A stretch of DNA of 7,610 nucleotides from Bacillota bacterium (GTDB lineage Bacteria; Bacillota_A; Clostridia; Peptostreptococcales; Anaerovoracaceae), in NCBI GenBank assembly GCA_017547345.1, contig JAFYPY010000006.1:1-7610 (forward strand), in the 5' to 3' direction. Position 1 is the first letter of the stretch; the number at the start of each line of letters is the position of its first letter. This document shows positions 6,701-7,610 of the stretch, piece after piece. The position numbers were made by a program, and so were the translations under genes. The notes beneath the pieces were generated by a model, which saw only the letters and a list, made by a program, of their open reading frames with translations, ran no database searches and was not told the origin of the DNA.

Positions 6701-7321
6701 GCAGGAGAGGAAGCAGAACTAGGTGGAGCATCTGGCATCGAAGATGGTAAGAAGGCCATTATGGCAGGGATGGTGGCATCTAAGAAAACTTTAATCACCA
6801 AATCCAATAAGATGATGGCGTTTCTCGTTCTAGAAGACTTATACGGTGTTTCTGAAATTGTGGTTTTCCCAAATGTTTACGAAAAAGCTGCAAGTTATCT
6901 TAATGCAGATAGTGTAATAGCGGTTTCAGGAACCATAAACTTTAAGGAAGATGAAGCGCCTAAACTTCTAGCAGACAGCATCATGCCATTGGAGGAAGCA
7001 ACGGTTGCTGAGCTTATGCAGAAACCGAATTATGGTAGCAGAAGACAGTTGGAAGCTACAACTATGCGTTCTGAACAACAGGCACAGCAGGCTCAGCCAG
7101 AAGGAATGATTAAGGTTAAGATTCCGTCAGAAGCAAATTTGAACTCAACATTGGAGCAGATAAAATTCACTCTTCAGCGTCACAGTGGTAATGCGCAAGT
7201 TTTAATATACCTTCCTGATGGCAAGATATTAAAAACTGATAGAGACCTATGGGCTGAGCCAACGGTAGCATTGAGAAACCAGCTGATTGCTATTTTGGGT
7301 CACGAAAACGTGAAGCTGTAG
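3755..7321 (+). CDS. dnaE: DNA polymerase III alpha subunit DnaE, full length
   Basis: This 1188-residue C-family DNA polymerase extends primers during chromosome replication in the cytoplasm. The order is PHP domain (about 1-210), palm, thumb and fingers (about 290-820), helix-hairpin-helix region (about 820-890), OB fold (about 1000-1080) and a C-terminal domain after a Gln-rich linker (1107-1115). The palm shows GPGRGSAAGS (355-364), PDIDIDF (396-402, Asp399 and Asp401) and KMDFLGL (547-553, Asp549), the three catalytic aspartates equivalent to E. coli 401, 403 and 555. QMSLF at 914-918 fits the internal beta-clamp binding motif. The PHP domain keeps its full metal set (His7, His9, Asp16, His41, Glu66, His87, Cys137, Asp205, His207), suggesting intrinsic 3'-5' proofreading. 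Firmicutes usually also carry PolC, so DnaE may share replication with it. AAGGAGG lies 5 bases before the ATG; pfkA starts 19 bases after the stop. Confidence 0.98.
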   Translation: MAFTHLHLHTEYSLLDGAARIKRVVAHAKELGMTSLAITDHGAMFGVIDFYKECKKQGIKPIIGCEVYTAARKMTDKEPDKDKYQGHLVLLAKNEIGYKNLIKIVSAGYIKGYYYKPRVDKDLLRAHSEGIIALSACLAGNIQNHLLRDYYEGAKKEAEELLEIFGEGNFFLEIQDQGLEEEAFIKPGLIRLSKELGIPMVATNDVHYVKQEDAEAHDVLLAVQTATSINDENRMRFANDQFYLKSEEEMRKIFASMPEVIDNTQIVADACNLEFEFGQYHLPEFIAPDGKDNKTYLRELCAQGLKERYGETPDASLEERLDYELTTIESMGYVEYFLIVWDFINYAKENGIMVGPGRGSAAGSLVAYCLKITDIDPIRYNLIFERFLNPERVSMPDIDIDFCYERRPEVIEYVTQKYGEEKVCQIITFGTMKAKQAVRDVGRALDVSYAETDAIAKAIPFDLGMTIQKALDTNPELKAMYDENPKARQVLDMAKSLEGMPRHASTHAAGVVISKAPLDEYVPMYLSDKGPATQFPMTTIEELGLLKMDFLGLRNLTVIRDALELIKENHGVTIDFAKMGYDDPGVYEMIASGNTQGVFQLESQGMTQFMKNLKPTCFEDIVAGISLYRPGPMDSIPKYIENKKNPQNIKYVDQALAPILDVTYGCLVYQEQVMQIVRDLGGYSYGRSDLVRRAMSKKKMDVMLEEKQYFIHGKTDEDGNVEIAGCIRNGIPEAAAEEIFNDMVSFAQYAFNKSHAAAYAVVAYETGYLKLHYPVEFMAALMTSVMGDVNQIPKYIRNCTEMGIEVMPPCVKKSLKKFSVENGKIRFGLLGVKNVGENAIEAIIKARQEKGVAKDIFRFIEQLDISQVNKKAIESLIKAGACDCLSKNRAAMLSVYEGLVESAQNNNKKNIEGQMSLFDFSGEDIEIIPSVNKLPDVSPFSKEISLAMEKEMIGVYITDHPLNEYAEKIKEITSVTSEELNHAGEEAELGGASGIEDGKKAIMAGMVASKKTLITKSNKMMAFLVLEDLYGVSEIVVFPNVYEKAASYLNADSVIAVSGTINFKEDEAPKLLADSIMPLEEATVAELMQKPNYGSRRQLEATTMRSEQQAQQAQPEGMIKVKIPSEANLNSTLEQIKFTLQRHSGNAQVLIYLPDGKILKTDRDLWAEPTVALRNQLIAILGHENVKL

Positions 7322-7340
7322 AAGAGAGGGGTAATTGACA

Positions 7341-7610
7341 ATGAAGAAAATAGGAGTACTGACAAGCGGAGGAGATGCCCCCGGCATGAATGCGGCTATT
7401 AGAGCTGTAGTAAGATGTGGTATAGATGCAGGTTTAGAAGTTTGGGGCATAGAAAGAGGATACGAGGGTCTTTTAGATGGGGAACTTAAACTTATGACAA
7501 GAAACTCCGTTGGAGATATTCTCCATAGAGGTGGAACCCTTCTAAAGACAGCAAGAAGTGAGAGATTCCGTGAAGCCCTTTGGATTGATAAGGCGGCAGA
7601 AACATTAAAA
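7341..7610 (+). CDS. pfkA: 6-phosphofructokinase, N-terminal 90 residues (cut by window edge)
   Basis: The frame is open from ATG 7341 to the last base, 90 codons of an expected 320 or so. PfkA phosphorylates fructose 6-phosphate with ATP, the committed step of glycolysis, as a cytoplasmic tetramer. The sequence aligns without gaps to the start of bacterial Pfk[21 protein letters not shown] (5-24) with the nucleotide-binding Gly11, then Tyr41, [10 protein letters not shown] (57-66) and Arg72 in the TARS motif. Arg21, Arg25, Arg54 and Asp59 match the effector-site residues that bind ADP or phosphoenolpyruvate in the Bacillus and E. coli enzymes, so this is probably an allosteric, ATP-dependent form; the catalytic Asp lies beyond the edge. 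A ribosome binding site AGAGGGG (7325-7331) is 9 bases upstream. With only 19 bases after dnaE and no room for a terminator, it is probably in the dnaE operon. Confidence 0.95.
   Translation, partial: MKKIGVLTSGGDAPGMNAAIRAVVRCGIDAGLEVWGIERGYEGLLDGELKLMTRNSVGDILHRGGTLLKTARSERFREALWIDKAAETLK

Noticed and set aside
7247..7450. 67-codon minus-strand frame spanning the dnaE-pfkA junction
   Set aside because: It overlaps the ends of two firmly identified plus-strand genes and shows no motif.
1..7610. Search for CRISPR arrays, tRNA or rRNA genes, insertion sequence ends, defence or toxin systems
   Set aside because: No spaced repeats, RNA gene signatures, transposase motifs or defence genes were seen. 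Apart from the unidentified left-edge fragment, the content is ordinary chromosomal genes.

Overview
The window looks like chromosomal DNA from a low-GC, endospore-forming Gram-positive bacterium, probably in class Clostridia. The grounds are strong Shine-Dalgarno sites (AGGAGG, AAGGAG, AAGGAGG), AT-rich intergenic DNA with sigma-A-type promoters, a CwlJ-like spore cortex hydrolase, a lipoteichoic-acid-synthase-family enzyme, and a dnaE-pfkA gene pair. I cannot assign a genus.

Layout. On the minus strand at the left edge lie a CwlJ-type hydrolase (86-532) and, after it, the first 15 codons of another gene (1-47) that leaves the window. A divergent intergenic region (533-669) separates this unit from a plus-strand gene for a membrane-anchored LtaS/alkaline-phosphatase-superfamily enzyme (670-2586). 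I place its start at a TTG with a good ribosome binding site, 30 bases inside the longest reading frame. It ends at a Rho-independent terminator with an unusually long loop (2596-2661). A LysR-family regulator (2787-3689) follows under a good sigma-A promoter whose spacer holds a perfect 15-bp interrupted palindrome. Next come a full-length DNA polymerase III alpha subunit, dnaE (3755-7321), and 19 bases later the first 90 codons of pfkA, 6-phosphofructokinase (7341 to the window edge).

How the genes relate. The left pair belongs to the spore programme and the second gene to cell envelope polymer synthesis. dnaE and pfkA form a probable operon joining replication and glycolysis, as in other Firmicutes. 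The LysR regulator has no divergent partner and its target is not evident. No stretch over 300 bases lacks a gene. I found no RNA genes, CRISPR array, insertion sequence or prophage genes, and no convincing undescribed system. The points worth a second look are the LtaS-family start and active-site variation, the complete metal-binding set in the DnaE PHP domain, the palindrome in the lysR promoter, and the unidentified gene at the left edge.
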